DNA from: Trichobilharzia regenti
Taxonomy: Eukaryota; Platyhelminthes; Trematoda; Strigeidida; Schistosomatidae
Reading direction: 5' to 3'
Length of the DNA: 64,000 bases
Assembly: GCA_944472135.2 (NCBI GenBank)
Contig: OX235267.1
Span: forward strand, 16,599,452 to 16,663,451
Shown: positions 44,501 through 58,000 of the stretch, piece by piece
Layout: each line of letters begins with the position of its first letter
Position numbering within the stretch: position 1 is the stretch's first letter
Position numbers and translations under genes: made by a program
The notes under the pieces: generated by a model
The model's database searches: none
What the model was told of the DNA's origin: nothing
The model's input: the letters and a program-made list of their open reading frames with translations, nothing else

Positions 44501-47500
44501 TGATTAACCAGGCCCAGAATCCAAATGGGAAGGGACGAGTGGGTCGTCAGTGCGAGGGCGATATGAACGAGATAGTGTGTTGAGGAGGAAGAAGAGATGA
44601 GAGATTACGGGGAACTATGAGCCCAGCCAGCTGAAGACGACAACAGAGAATAAAAGAAAGTGGACATGTTTTGTTGAAGTAATCTGGGAAACTAAGGGAA
44701 TAAATAAATAAAAATAATAATAATAGACCATTTAGTAGGAGATACAGAATCCTGCTGTTGTATGGTAGGACAAAAATCAGGCCTACATTCACAAATATGA
44801 TTTATCCATACACAATACATGAAGTTTGTAGCTTTAAAGCCAAAAATGACACCACTAGAAGGAGTCCGGAGCTCAGTCCGATTAATACACATTTAGTAAA
44901 ATAGATATTGTTATATACATGCTAGCATGATTAAAATCCACAGCTTCAAATCATTGGACATTGTTTAACAAAAGTTATACCCTGTTTATACATCTGTAAT
45001 TTACTTATGAAAATCTGGATTGTAGCAGAATATAAACCAAGTCGCCTCCAAATTACAAGTTTGGTGGTTTACCAGCTAACCTACACAACCCAATGGCTGG
45101 CCAGGTAGGGCGATGAATTAGTTAGTCAGAAGCTATTGATTTAAAATTCTGAGGTGACCACCGCCTTCAGTTATTAATCCTTGCCTGAATAAATGTCTGT
45201 AAACTATCACTTATGACTACCTGAGATAATCTTACTATTAAGTAAGATGTATTGAAAATTTCACCTGAAACGTATTCATCACAGTACACTCTCTTATACT
45301 CTTTCGAATTTACAATTTAATACAGAAACTATTAAAGGAATTCATGCCACTTCTGAGACTCGAACTGGCGTCACACAGTGCAGACTGTAGTCACAGATGT
45401 AACTACTGAGCTATTCAAGGCTCGCAATTGACCCCCCTCCTGTAGGATTCCATTGGATATTTTTTATTAGACACGTGTCAGTAACACTATTGAATTCTAT
45501 CAGTGCCAACTAGCCCAATTTTAAGTCCAAGGCTTCCTGTGGCCGATTGCCTCCAACTATCTAATACCAACAATTCATAGTGCACCGTGATGGTGGCCCC
45601 ACTGCAAACTCGAGTGATAGAATTTAGTCTGCACCAAAGATAGAACTAGACACACACACTAGTTACTGACTAGTGTTCAATCAAAAAGGGATGTTTGTTC
45701 TAAAATTTGGTACCTCTAAACAGCTAAATTTTGTACACCTTATCTTCAAATCACCATTTGCACAGATCTTCCGTGTTGTGCTGCTTCCCCTGCCCTCCCT
45801 TCATATTGTGTGTATGTTATTTTGTCATCATTTCACATTCCCAATGTATCTCCACAACGCTGAATCATATGTTTTCTCTAACAGACATTAAATCTATCTC
45901 CCTGCGATTTCATGTGTTTTATGCCGATGAACATCCCCCTTATACACACTACAGCTAATAGATTACAGTTCAAAAATGCATGTGTAAGTGATAGATAATA
46001 CACATAATAAAATATTTAATCATACTAAATTGAATATCAAATAAAATCAGGGGAGAACATTTCTGCCACAATTGAAAGTAGTTAAAACCATAATAATTGT
46101 TTTGTAAAAGGCTTAAGAAGGAGAAGAGGTGAAATTCTCTTTTTACCTTCAAGTAAAGATGATCAAGGTTGGGGAAAGCGTTTGAATGCACTTCTACTCA
46201 ACAGATAAGTTAAACTTCTTCAAGTAGATTCTGATGACTTCAGTTATGTGTGTAAAGACATTTACACTGGACGTGTTCATCATAGAATTTCTGAACATCA
46301 CCCGGGATGGTTAAGCAAGGTTTATTCGTAGCAGTTTCTTAAAGTCAATATTAACAATATCTAGCGTATTTCGACTAATCTTAATTTGCTCCTTTATCAG
46401 TTCGTCTTCTATATACGGTTGTAGTCAACGGAATCCACCTGAAGTAGCCTAACTTATGGTGTTGAGGAGGAGATGGTCCAGACGTTTCATTTATCTTGAC
46501 CATAATTGTTATTGTTTTCTTATTCCTTAACGTTCCCAGTGGAACATAGGGGTTCTAACTAGAGGCAGGAATTTTCTGTAGCAGTGGTGTTTGTTTTTGC
46601 CCAACCCTCCACTTAACGAGTTTTATTACTGACTTAACCAGGAAAAGGAGTGCGTCGGCCGAGGATCAAACCCCGGACCGAATGCGTGGTTGGCAAGCAT
46701 TCTACCTTTGTGCCACCGAAGCATCATCATTGTTATAGCCACCCTTAATTGTCGCAATAATCTGCTTATCTAATATTCAATTTAGTAGTATAACATTTTT
46801 ATGCAGACCATCAGTTACACATGCTTTTGAACTATAATTCCGACGATCATAACAACTCGATAGTATGTAACCAGAAAAAAAAGACACCAATGTGGTCAAT
46901 ACCAATTATTCTTTAAATATTATGTGTTATATATACACATAACACAACAAAGAAGTCACCCTTTCAGTCGATGAATTGGAGGAAACCACGACTACAGATA
47001 CACAATACAACCTGACCCCTCCACCAAGAGTAGAATATAACAAGGCTGCGAACGGAACGGAAAGAAGCCGTCAGGAATGTGAAGCGTTAAGTAGGAGAAA
47101 GACATTACAGCATCTAAACAGGGAAAGAAGATAGGATGCACAACCTTTGAGGTCGGTGGTCAAGTATAAAGTGAAGAGAAAGAAAGGACGTGAGTAGCTG
47201 TTAGTGATGTTTACGGAAACTACTCCTCACGAAGTGATAAGACGTATACACTGTCACTTAGTGATGTGGTACCGTGTTCACCATCAAAAGAGGAAACAAA
47301 CAGAAACGGGTTAACGTCGGCTAACTGCAGAAATTGGTTCGGTGGGATAAGGAAGCCGGGGCAAAGGTACAACAGGAAAGGGTAGAACGAAGGTGTGAAC
47401 GGCTTCGTTCAAAACTATTTGGTTGGGGGACTAGTGTGTCGTGTGCTACTGATAAGATTTATCAGTAGTATGTGTAGAAAAAGGATATTCATCAGCGTAA

Positions 47501-50500
47501 AACACATCAAATAGCGGGGAGATAGATTCGATGTCAGTCAGAGAAAGCAAATGATATAGAGTTGTGGAGATGCATGAGCGACGTGAAAGGAAGACAAAGC
47601 AACACGCACAATACGAAGGGAGCGCAGCGGAGTAGCCCAACACGGAAGATCTGTGTAAATAGTGCTTCGAAGATAAGGTGTAGATAATGTCGCTATACAG
47701 AGATTGCAAATAAGCGTTCCTTTAACAAGCGATTCGTCTTCTCCCTCTTGCAGAAACAGGCAAGTAATTGATCAACAAGAAGAATACAGTCATTTGTTCA
47801 ATCCTTCAGTCTCATATTTACTAATGTAAGGAAGGATGTAATGAAGATAATACTTCGTAATACTAAATTGTAATTTCATAAAACGTGAACTGTAATAGCA
47901 TAGTTGAAAAGCATCAACAGTTGTTCTCACTTTGCAAACAGTATCAGGTTTCAATTTATCTCAAGTATACTTTGAATAGAGGTGTTGAAGTGTTATGTAC
48001 TGGTCGAGAAATTAATAGTCCTGACGCAAGAAAGACGGACCACTAGGTTTGCGATGATACTTCTATTTTCCAAAACATCAGGAGAATCAATGTCACACAA
48101 GAGTGTGAGAGCAAAATATATGAATGTCCGAACAAGTGTGTGAGCGAATATTCAAAATGAACAAATCAATATACAGTCTTAACATGATTGGCTAATTATA
48201 ATGGAATATCGATCCATATATACATAGCAAAATATATCAGACTGTCAAACAAACACACAATTTATATGGATACACATCATGAAGACAAAAGTCTAGAATA
48301 TAGGAATAGAAATGGACCACTCTGGCGGTGCAATAAAATTCCATTGTGGATGAAATTCATTTTGATAAAGTCTCACAGTAATATACTGTAATATTTACTC
48401 ATAACAACGTTTTGAACAGAACACTGACACAACTTTCTAATTTCCTCTATATGCTTCCACTATTTCTCATCGCTTGATTTGATTGGTACTAGTATTGTCA
48501 ATATTTCTGGTATGAGTGATAAGTCATTCCTATTACATGTGTTGGGTGTAGACTCTACGATCAAAGATCAACCTCTTTCTCTCTCTCTCTCTCCACCTAC
48601 CTATATTATTTGCTAGAATTTTAACCATCTCCCACCCAACTTATTGTGTGGTTGTGTGTTAATGCACGCAGTGCAATTACTGAGTTTTTCTCTATATTAC
48701 TCATCTTTACGGGGTCGTACATTCTGACCTTAGCCACTAAATTCTTATGTTCCGACAATCTAAATACTCCTGACCTACTAGTTTGACCTATGTAGTTGAC
48801 CTCACTCACATTCATTGCAGAATATTTTGTAAATTATATTATTTTGTCTAATTGGGTCAACCGACGGGTTCCTTCAACCTACAGAGTTTGTCCTGTCTGA
48901 GTGAGTTTGTAGGTTTAAATGCCACTCTAATTCTTGCTTTATTAAAAGTCCTACGTAGGGGCGGGTGTGAGATTTCCCCTCCTCATATGGTAAAACTATT
49001 TTTATTTTATATTTTCACAATTTATTTCACAATTTTTTGTATTTCGCTTTTGACTTTTTCTGATCTTCTGAATGAATTTTATAGGATACTTAGTTATTTA
49101 ACACAAACGCTTTTTCTTCTTCTATCTGTTTCATTTCATCATAATTCAGGTCTTTTTATTCAAAGTGTTAGCACTAAGTACTACAAAAAAGACCCAAATG
49201 AAATCTGCACTTATTGAATGGAGGAATATGTCTTACTTTGAATATACAGCACACTTGTTTATAATTATTGACTGTTTTTAGATGGTTTCGAGACAATCAG
49301 CAGGAAGGTATATGTGAAATCTTGTAGGAACTAATGCTCTTTCTGAGGCTTGAACCAAGGTCAACCTGTGGTGTGCCACACTACCACAGATGTGACCACT
49401 GAGTAATTCGAGCTTGTCACTGACCTCCTTCAAGATTGTAGATACTGCCTTGCTGACAAGTACGAACAAGTACTAAATCCAGATTCGAAGCTTCATACTA
49501 ATTGCCTCTAACCATCTAGCAACAATTTAGAGTGCACCATGATGACAACGACAACAACAACAAGCACCAATCACTGTCAACCGAAGAAATTTCATCAAGG
49601 TCACCTCTCTCACTTGTCTAGGCAGCATCTTTTCAACCACAGGAGACAGCACAAACGCCGATGTAAAAATCAGAATCGGAAAGGCAAGGCAGACCTTCAT
49701 TACTCTCAAATCAGTTTGAAGAACTTATGCACTCCTCAACATAAACTATAAAATTCGAATTTTCAACGCCAATGTCAAGTCAGTCAGTTCTTCTGTTACA
49801 TGGGTCAGTAACATGGCTCTGGCGTCACGAAAAGTATTTCCGACAGGTTACTGAAGACTTACATCAACACCGACCTTCCCCAGTTCCGTACTAAAGATCA
49901 AATGACCAGAGTGAATTAGCAACAAGAAACTCTGAGAACGAAACAGTCAAAAAGCCTATTGCTTAACGAGTATTATGAAGAAGATGACGATGGATCGGAC
50001 ACAGGCTGAGTAGACTGTCGGATAATATCGCATGCCAGGGGATCGCACAGAGGAGAACTTGAATGATAAAAGATGACGGTTGCGTGTGGGTTCGAAGGTA
50101 ACATATATAAGAGATCTGAGACGCAGAGATGGAAATTTATGGGCATTCGTGGGGCCAGTTGGAGGTGATTCTGCCTCTAGCCATCAAGCATTAGATTGAA
50201 AATACTTGACGTACAACCAGCAGATCAGGGGTTGAAATCCCGTTCCGTCTACATCACTTTAAACAACTGAGTGGTATATCATTAGCCCTCATACTAATAG
50301 TCTGGAACAGGAGGAGTCTGTTTCCGATAAATGAGTTTCAACACTAAAAACACTTCACACAATCAGTAGTCTAGATCGAAAACAGCTCAAAGTATAGTTA
50401 ATATGGTTGCAAAAATAAATTTTAAAAGTGAAGCAAGCATAATGCATTGGTACTTACAGTTTTGCAGGTTCTCCACATCGACAAACAACACCAGATGAAG

Positions 50501-52027
50501 TTGACTCGGAAGTACCAAGACCAGAGGTTACTAATCTATCATTGGTCAAATTTACACTACTGAAAGTGTTCGTTGGACGAGACCATATATCTGTATCATT
50601 ATTTCTTTGTGGTCTATGCAAGGAAAGAGATAGAAAAGGAAAAAAATTGATGAAATTTATTTCAGTAAAACTTGCGATTTACAATTTACAGAGGGTCATA
50701 GGTGAAATTTGTCCACAGTTTCATTTCTAAAATAAAAAACTAAAATTATTCGTAAATTTATTTTCCCTAATGAATTATTCAGATTACAGAAATATGTGTG
50801 ATCTGCTAGATATTATGACCAAGTTAAACTTTAGGCACCAGTAACCGAACCATTGAACTTAAATGGTCCAACGAGTTTCATTCATGAGAGTTGAAGCTTC
50901 TATTCCGCTTGATCTCAAGTCAAATGCCTGTAGTAACACAGTTGCGTTTGCAATTTATTATATTATTATTATTGTTTCCTTTAGTTCCTAGAGGAACATA
51001 GAGCTTCAGTCGCACGTCTCCATTGCATTCAGTTCTCTGCCAACGTTTTCACTTGACTCCACGTTTGCCCACATGCTTTCACCTCCTCTTCACCTTTGGA
51101 CGACCAACTCGGTGCTTGCCATTCGGTTTCCACTCGAGGAAGTGTGTGTGTGTGGAGTGTGATGTCATTTACTTGAGGCTTTCTCAGAGTATGACCAATC
51201 CACCTCCATTTCTACCTACTCAATTGTTGCACAATTGGTTCCTGGTTGGTTCCCTCCCAGAGATCTCTGTTGTTGATCTTTTCTGGCCATATGATCTTGA
51301 GTAGTGTTAAGTGAAGATAACTGTTAATGAAGGTCTGTAGTTTGTTTGAGGTGCTCTTCATGACGCAACAAGAGTGTTTGCGATTCGGTGAGGATCAAGT
51401 GTCTTCCAGTATTGCTTATATGTGGGGTTGATTAGGTGGTGTAATAATGACCATAAAAGCTTCAGCAGGTCTCTTGATGGAGATGTGCATCGTTGTGCTA
51501 TTTGTTTTAGACGAGTTAGTGTCAGGGAAGGTAAGCTGATGATTCTAATACTTCGTAGGAACATTTTTTGCCAGGTCCCATCTGTTTTTAACCCAGGTTT
51601 TGTATATTTGTAATTATTGCGTTTTAGAGCAGCTTGTGAGAGGTGCAGCTGCTAAAACTGAAAATAGCCTCATATCTACAGTTCAGTGGTACAAGCACTG
51701 CAGGGTTATCACGTCCTTGAAAATGGAGAGGCTTATTCCCTTATTGGAAGGAGAAGGTGTCGTCGTGCATGCAGATGAAACTGTCTTATTAAAGCAAAAA
51801 ATAACCCTAGTTCAGTTTGCAAAGGAAACCGGTAAAATTTCACCTTCTCGAACTGCGTAAACTGTAAATCGCGAATTGCCTTGCATATTGCAAATTTCAT
51901 TCAGTTCGCCAAAATAGTCACAGCCAGAATTCGGGTTCTACGAAGTGATTCGACTGAATGAGATGAGTCAATCAGACTGGGTAGTACATCGTTGATGACG
52001 TCAGCTCAAATATGAATGAAACAAATC

Positions 52028-52080
<53 letters not shown>

Positions 52081-55000
52081 GTATATAGCATCATAAATTT
52101 ATCCAAATCAATAACGATAGTAATTCCATATTCATTGGTTTATTAGATATATCACACAGTGAAACAGTTTTATTTACTGGATGACTTTTCGAAAAAAGGT
52201 GGCATTCAACCCACCTCAACAAACTCAATTAGAAACAAGCTTTGTCGGTTAAAGGATGAATTCTATGGAGCTAATTGAACAAAACAATTTAGTTTATCTA
52301 ATACCCTGCTTGAATGGTTGCCAGGTCAAATACATAGGTCAAAGTAGTAGGACTGGGTGAGTCGGTCAGACTAGCGGAGCACAAAAGCCTAGCAGCAAAA
52401 ACCAAGATTAACTGATTCGAATAAGATGAGAAATCTGGAGAATAGTTCAGCTATAGCACTCGATACATGCAATTACACAAAACCAAACAACAGGGTGGGA
52501 TAGGATGACAGTTTTAACATCAAATTAAAACAGGGTGGAGGGAGAGATTGATGACAACAGAAGCTTTATTTATTAAATCAACTGAAGAGTATGTGTAATA
52601 TGAATGATTCAACACCTGTCCATTCGGACATATGAGAAATTCTACTACCCCTACGACGACAAATAGGAAAGAATAAAGAGAAGTATAAAGCGAAAGTTTC
52701 AACGTTGTGTGGTTAAAACTGGAGATATGATTATGAACAATAAATAAATTGTGTTCGAAACTTTGTCATCCAGTTAATAATACTATTTCACCATGTGATA
52801 CATCTAATAAGCAAAAAATAATGTAGAATTTTATTGGCTTTGTGGGGATTTTTTCACTGGTTGAAGGATTTCATCATGAGCTAACATCAGTTAGGTCGTG
52901 GGTTCGAATCCTTGTGGGTGCGTGCTGACGAAGAGCCCCCAATTAGTCTGACGAAACAACTGTCCAGTAATCCTAGGTTGTTCAACGGATTTCTGCGACT
53001 GATATCAGCTCATGATGAAACCCTCCAACTAATATAGAATTACATACTACTAACACAGTGCCAAGGTTTTACACAGATATTAACAACGATAGTAACATCA
53101 AAATACACACATACTTATCAGATTAATTTATGAATACGACAATACGCTACAAATAATCCCACTTACACTTGAGTACTAGAATATAAAGGAGGATTAGTAT
53201 CCATTAGTGAAGTTGCTGAAGTTTTCCACAGGAAGAAATCACATGTATTACCTGTACTACCAGAACATCGGTAAAATAAACGACCTGAATAAGGAAAAGA
53301 AAATAAAGATTCACCCAATCGATTACCTTTAAAAAAATAAATAAAGACAACGCAACATATTTCTCTTAAAACAGAATTTGTAGTCTCCCCCACTCGGTTT
53401 TCACTCGGCAGGCTATGTGGTGGGTGACGTCACTCAACAGTCGAGTCCATCTGAGCATTTCCTAACTACATACATTTCTGTATAATAGGAAACCGACCAT
53501 ATATATTTATTGTGTGACGGTTGGTGACACTACCACTTGGCTGCCCAAACATCAGTGTAAGTGGAATGGGGTCCCAAGACTGACTGACTGGTTTCAACGT
53601 AGAAATTTGCACAGATGTGCGGCAGTACCAGTTGCCATCTTTCCTGGCTGGCTGACTCAAACTAACTGTTTCGGACTTATTTCATTTGTTGATGAAGCCA
53701 AGTTTTGGTTTGACTACCACTAGTTAACTCTTTTCCAACCTGTTCCATCCTATGACAGTCAGACAACACTACCTGTTGTCGAATAAGGTGAGTGATGACT
53801 AGGCCGCGCATGCGTAACACATGTACTAACCATATCAATCGATCCACCTGCTTCACAACCACGTTGACGATTGAATTCCCTTCCCATCTACCTAGCATTT
53901 GACCGATGTCTAACTTCAATATTGCTCACCTTATTATACCACACCACCTAACACTCACGGGAGATAGAAGGCAGCCACCTATGATGGAAGATAGCTAGCT
54001 AGACAGACCGTTCATGTCTTCCACTTTCAAGGAGGCTGGCCATGTCTCACTCACAACCATAAAGGAGGAGAGAGTGAAGTGACTAATGAGCAGTACGCAC
54101 GCCCTTTAGTCGATAGCTAGCCAGCCGGATATCACGTCTAATAAGCGAGAGATGGCGGAAGTTGGCAGGCATATACGAAACTAGCCATCTGTAACCGTGG
54201 TGAGATTTCGTCAGAGATCAACGCGCTGGCGTTGGCAGATGCAACTTCCCAAATAAGTGAAGTGGCCAACACGTTCTAGCAACCATTTCACTCCTTCCTA
54301 TCTTTAAGGTAGGAGTGAGTCAATTTAATTCAGTCCCGCAGCATCACATCATCTTACATTTGACAAAGGGAGTGAATCACATGCCAAACAATCGAAAATT
54401 GCTCACTGCTTAAGTTGTTCAAAAAAACTCTGTACTTTTTCAGAGTTCCCGCCGAGTTGACATCAGTCAGAGAAACTTTGGAAAGCCCGAAAGTACTGGA
54501 CAGCTGTTTCGGCACCCTAGTTCGCGACTCTTCATCATCATGTACCCAGATCTTTGCTTCGGCAATATTTCTTCAGTCCATATCAGCACATAATGAAAGC
54601 AAAAACTCATCCTATCGTTTATAATAGTTCCGTAACCGCCACCAGCCCGCAAAAAAAACTACCTGCAAAATGAAGCTAATTAATATCTAAATAAAACAAT
54701 AATTCAAAACAAACAAAAGAAATCAATTAAATATTCAATAACCTTGATTAGGTCCAGGTTTACGAACAGTCAATTGTATAGCTGGCTGACCACAATTACA
54801 AAGTACATTATTATTGCTATCTGAATCATGTTCATTATCTATTGATTGTGTTCTAGGTGGTGAACGAAAATTAGTACTACTAACTGATGGAAATGAACGT
54901 GAAGTAGAATTACCACTTATATTGGATAGGCTATTTGGCGAGAAAGGCTCATAATTATCATTATTCATCGTAGAAAGTGAAGAAAATGCAGATGTATGCG

Positions 55001-58000
55001 ATAGTGGTGGTGGTGCTAATGTAGATAAACTTCTTGTCTGTTGGAATGTGGGCACACTTTGATCAGTTATCATTTGTCTTGACTGGTTTGTACGTGTACC
55101 AAATGGATTTGTAGAGTGAGATGAGTTATTGGTGCTGTTATTATTATTTACAGAAGCAGGAGTGGGAGTGGGAGTGGGAGTAGGGGGAACTGGTGGAATA
55201 CGAATTCCTAATATTCTACAGAAATCTTCATCACAAAATATACAAGTGATATACCTATGAAATAAAAGAAACAAGACAGGTTGAATACTGAGAGACAGAG
55301 TGGTATGCATGCGGGGTGGAAATCATATACTAAACAAAAAAAATGCTGCTGCAATTCAACAATTATGAAACGAAATTATTATTTAAGCCTACTTTATTAC
55401 TATTATTATGATCATAAAAACACAAACTTGGAGTATATTATGGACATCATGGGATGAGCCACACAAAATCTCATAGCTTCTGCGAGGGATGGGGATACTA
55501 CCCAGACTCCTAGACGGAGGCAGGTGAATGTCTTAACAGCTCAATCCCCAACCTGAGTCTTTGACTAGAAGTTTGATCCAGACGATGATGGAGCAACCCC
55601 TCCGTGGTTTCAGGTGACCGAAACAGATTCATGCGCCAATCAGTCTATTCGGATTGTAGAGCTAGTGTAAGCCTTAGATTTGAAATCAAAGCTTTTCAGG
55701 TCCCCTCCTAATGTAGACCAGATTATTCACCAGTTCAGTCGTCAGCGTCTGACATTTGAATTTACCTTTTCACATTTGAGAAGAATACTCTGTTATACGA
55801 CAGAGATGATTTGTAGCTCAGGTGGATGATTTTAATGTGGTTGTGTTCTCTGAGCTGGATAGTTAATTTGAGAAGCTTTCATTGCCCTTCTAGATGACAT
55901 CTTCAGCGCCTACTTCAATTTACCGAAGTGAGCTTTTAGATTTTTCCGCGAGCTTGCTAGTCATCTCTGCTACTGGGTGACCTTTGTTATGTACTCGTCG
56001 CCAAATTATCGTTATGTACTGGTCGAGAATCTAATAGTCCTGACGCAAGAAGGCGGAAATCAGAAGACCACTAGGTTTGCGATGATACTTCTATTTTCCA
56101 AACACAAGGAGAAGCAATAAGTGGTATCACACCAAAGTGAGCGAAATATATATATGAATGTCCAGACAAGTGTGTGAACAAATCACTAGACAGTCTTAAC
56201 ATGAATGGCTAATTATAATGAAGTATCGATCCATATATACATAGCGAAATATAGCAGACATGTCAACAACCACACATATTATATGGATATATGTCACCAA
56301 GCAACGGACTGTCAACAAACACATATTATATATAATATAAGGGGAATATACATTGTTAAAGGAGACAGGTTCATCAAAGTGAAATGGTCACAGACTAAGA
56401 GAGCAACAGAAAGAGAGACCACCATATACATATATATATATATATATATATGGAGACATATCAACCTTAAAAGTGATTGGTTGTTTTTGTGTTTTCATAC
56501 CCTCTAGGTTACTTGTATTGGAACTGATTGTTTCCTCGACTTGAACTTTGACCCTTTGTTATGGGATTTCTTTTTAATCGATTGGTAAATTTTTTCTATC
56601 TCGATGTGTCTATTGATTGATGATTCACTGGAATACCAGGCTTCTAGGAATTCGCTAGCATTCTTGATGTTTCTTCTGTCTAATATTTGAACGCTGGTTG
56701 TCCCAGTCAAATCGATGTCCATGATTGTCTCTATGCAGTGAAGTGATATGACGGAGTGGATGTGATGAATTTTGACGGCTAGTTTATGTTCATGGATAAG
56801 AAGACCAAGCGGATGTCCACTTTGACCAATGTAGTGTTTTTCGCTGTTGTTACAATTGATTTTATAGATGATGTTGGTGTTATCTTCTTTCGTTGTTAAG
56901 TCTTTTGTTTGACAGTTGAGTGAAGTGATTTTGTTGGTCTGTGTGTGCGATGTCAATTCCTAAAGGTTCGAAGAATATTGCGGTGATTTCTGAGATATCC
57001 TCTTTATGCATGGTAGGGCGATTTTCTTTGTACTTTCCTTGAGGGCCTTTGATTTGATAGGTTGACTTGGGGGTTCTGTGGAACTACAAAGTACATTAAT
57101 GGTCATATCGTACCCTAACAGTAGCCTAGTTTATAACTTAACAACAGGTGAATATACCGTCGGTGGCACAGTGGTTAGGACTCTTGCCAACCATGCATAT
57201 GGTCCGGGGTTCAATCCCCTCCCGACGCACACGAACAGCGATCCACATAAGTGTATTATGCCTCAACCAAATAAGCCAAATAGGTGACAACTTAAGATAT
57301 CAAATATCAAAAGGTATTAGTTAGCGAAAGACTTGAGTACATTCCGAATTTCTAATATCATAAATTCCCTGTAACATTTACTGGCAGATTACAATGAACA
57401 ACATCACCAACTACACACATGTCGTGTCATTCATTGAACTTGTTAATCACGACAATGCACACACATACACACACTTATAACCAATTTGTTGCATTGATTA
57501 CCATCCGGAGGCCAATGCGCATAAACTGACTGACTAGCAGTGGAATCCAGGAATTCATCATCAGCTAGATGTATCTGCATTCCCAATGAGTGATAGTGTC
57601 TCCTCACTGAGACTAGGGCCTTGCACCGCTTCATTTCAAACACCATAATAATAGTTAACTTCATATCCACAGACAGATCCATTTACAGAGTGCAAAATAC
57701 ATTCAAAGCCAGTGTGAACAAAGCTAACGATGACGCTACTTATATATATGGATGTTGAAAATAGAGGAGTTCGAAGAAGTAGGGTCATTCATGGTAGCGA
57801 TGAAATCCCATAGAAAAAGATGTCAAGTTTATTGATTAAATGAAGGTCAATTGTTAGGACTGTAAGACTTTAATTACTGATATAATGAGGATATGTGCTA
57901 TACACGCCAAGTTATCATCACCTTTCCGGACAAGCAGTATCACATGACTCACAGTGAGAACCTTTTCAACTCTGCATTGAGGCACTATAGAAGCATCAAA

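Noticed and set aside
54991..55200. PTPTPTP and Asn/Ser-rich stretch as a separate secreted or mucin-like gene
   Set aside because: It lies inside TOP3A exon C in frame between two zinc-finger parts, as a linker.
55255..55310. Methionine-led start of the frame covering TOP3A exon C
   Set aside because: The sequence before 55254 is a strong splice acceptor, and the preceding exon ends in the matching phase.
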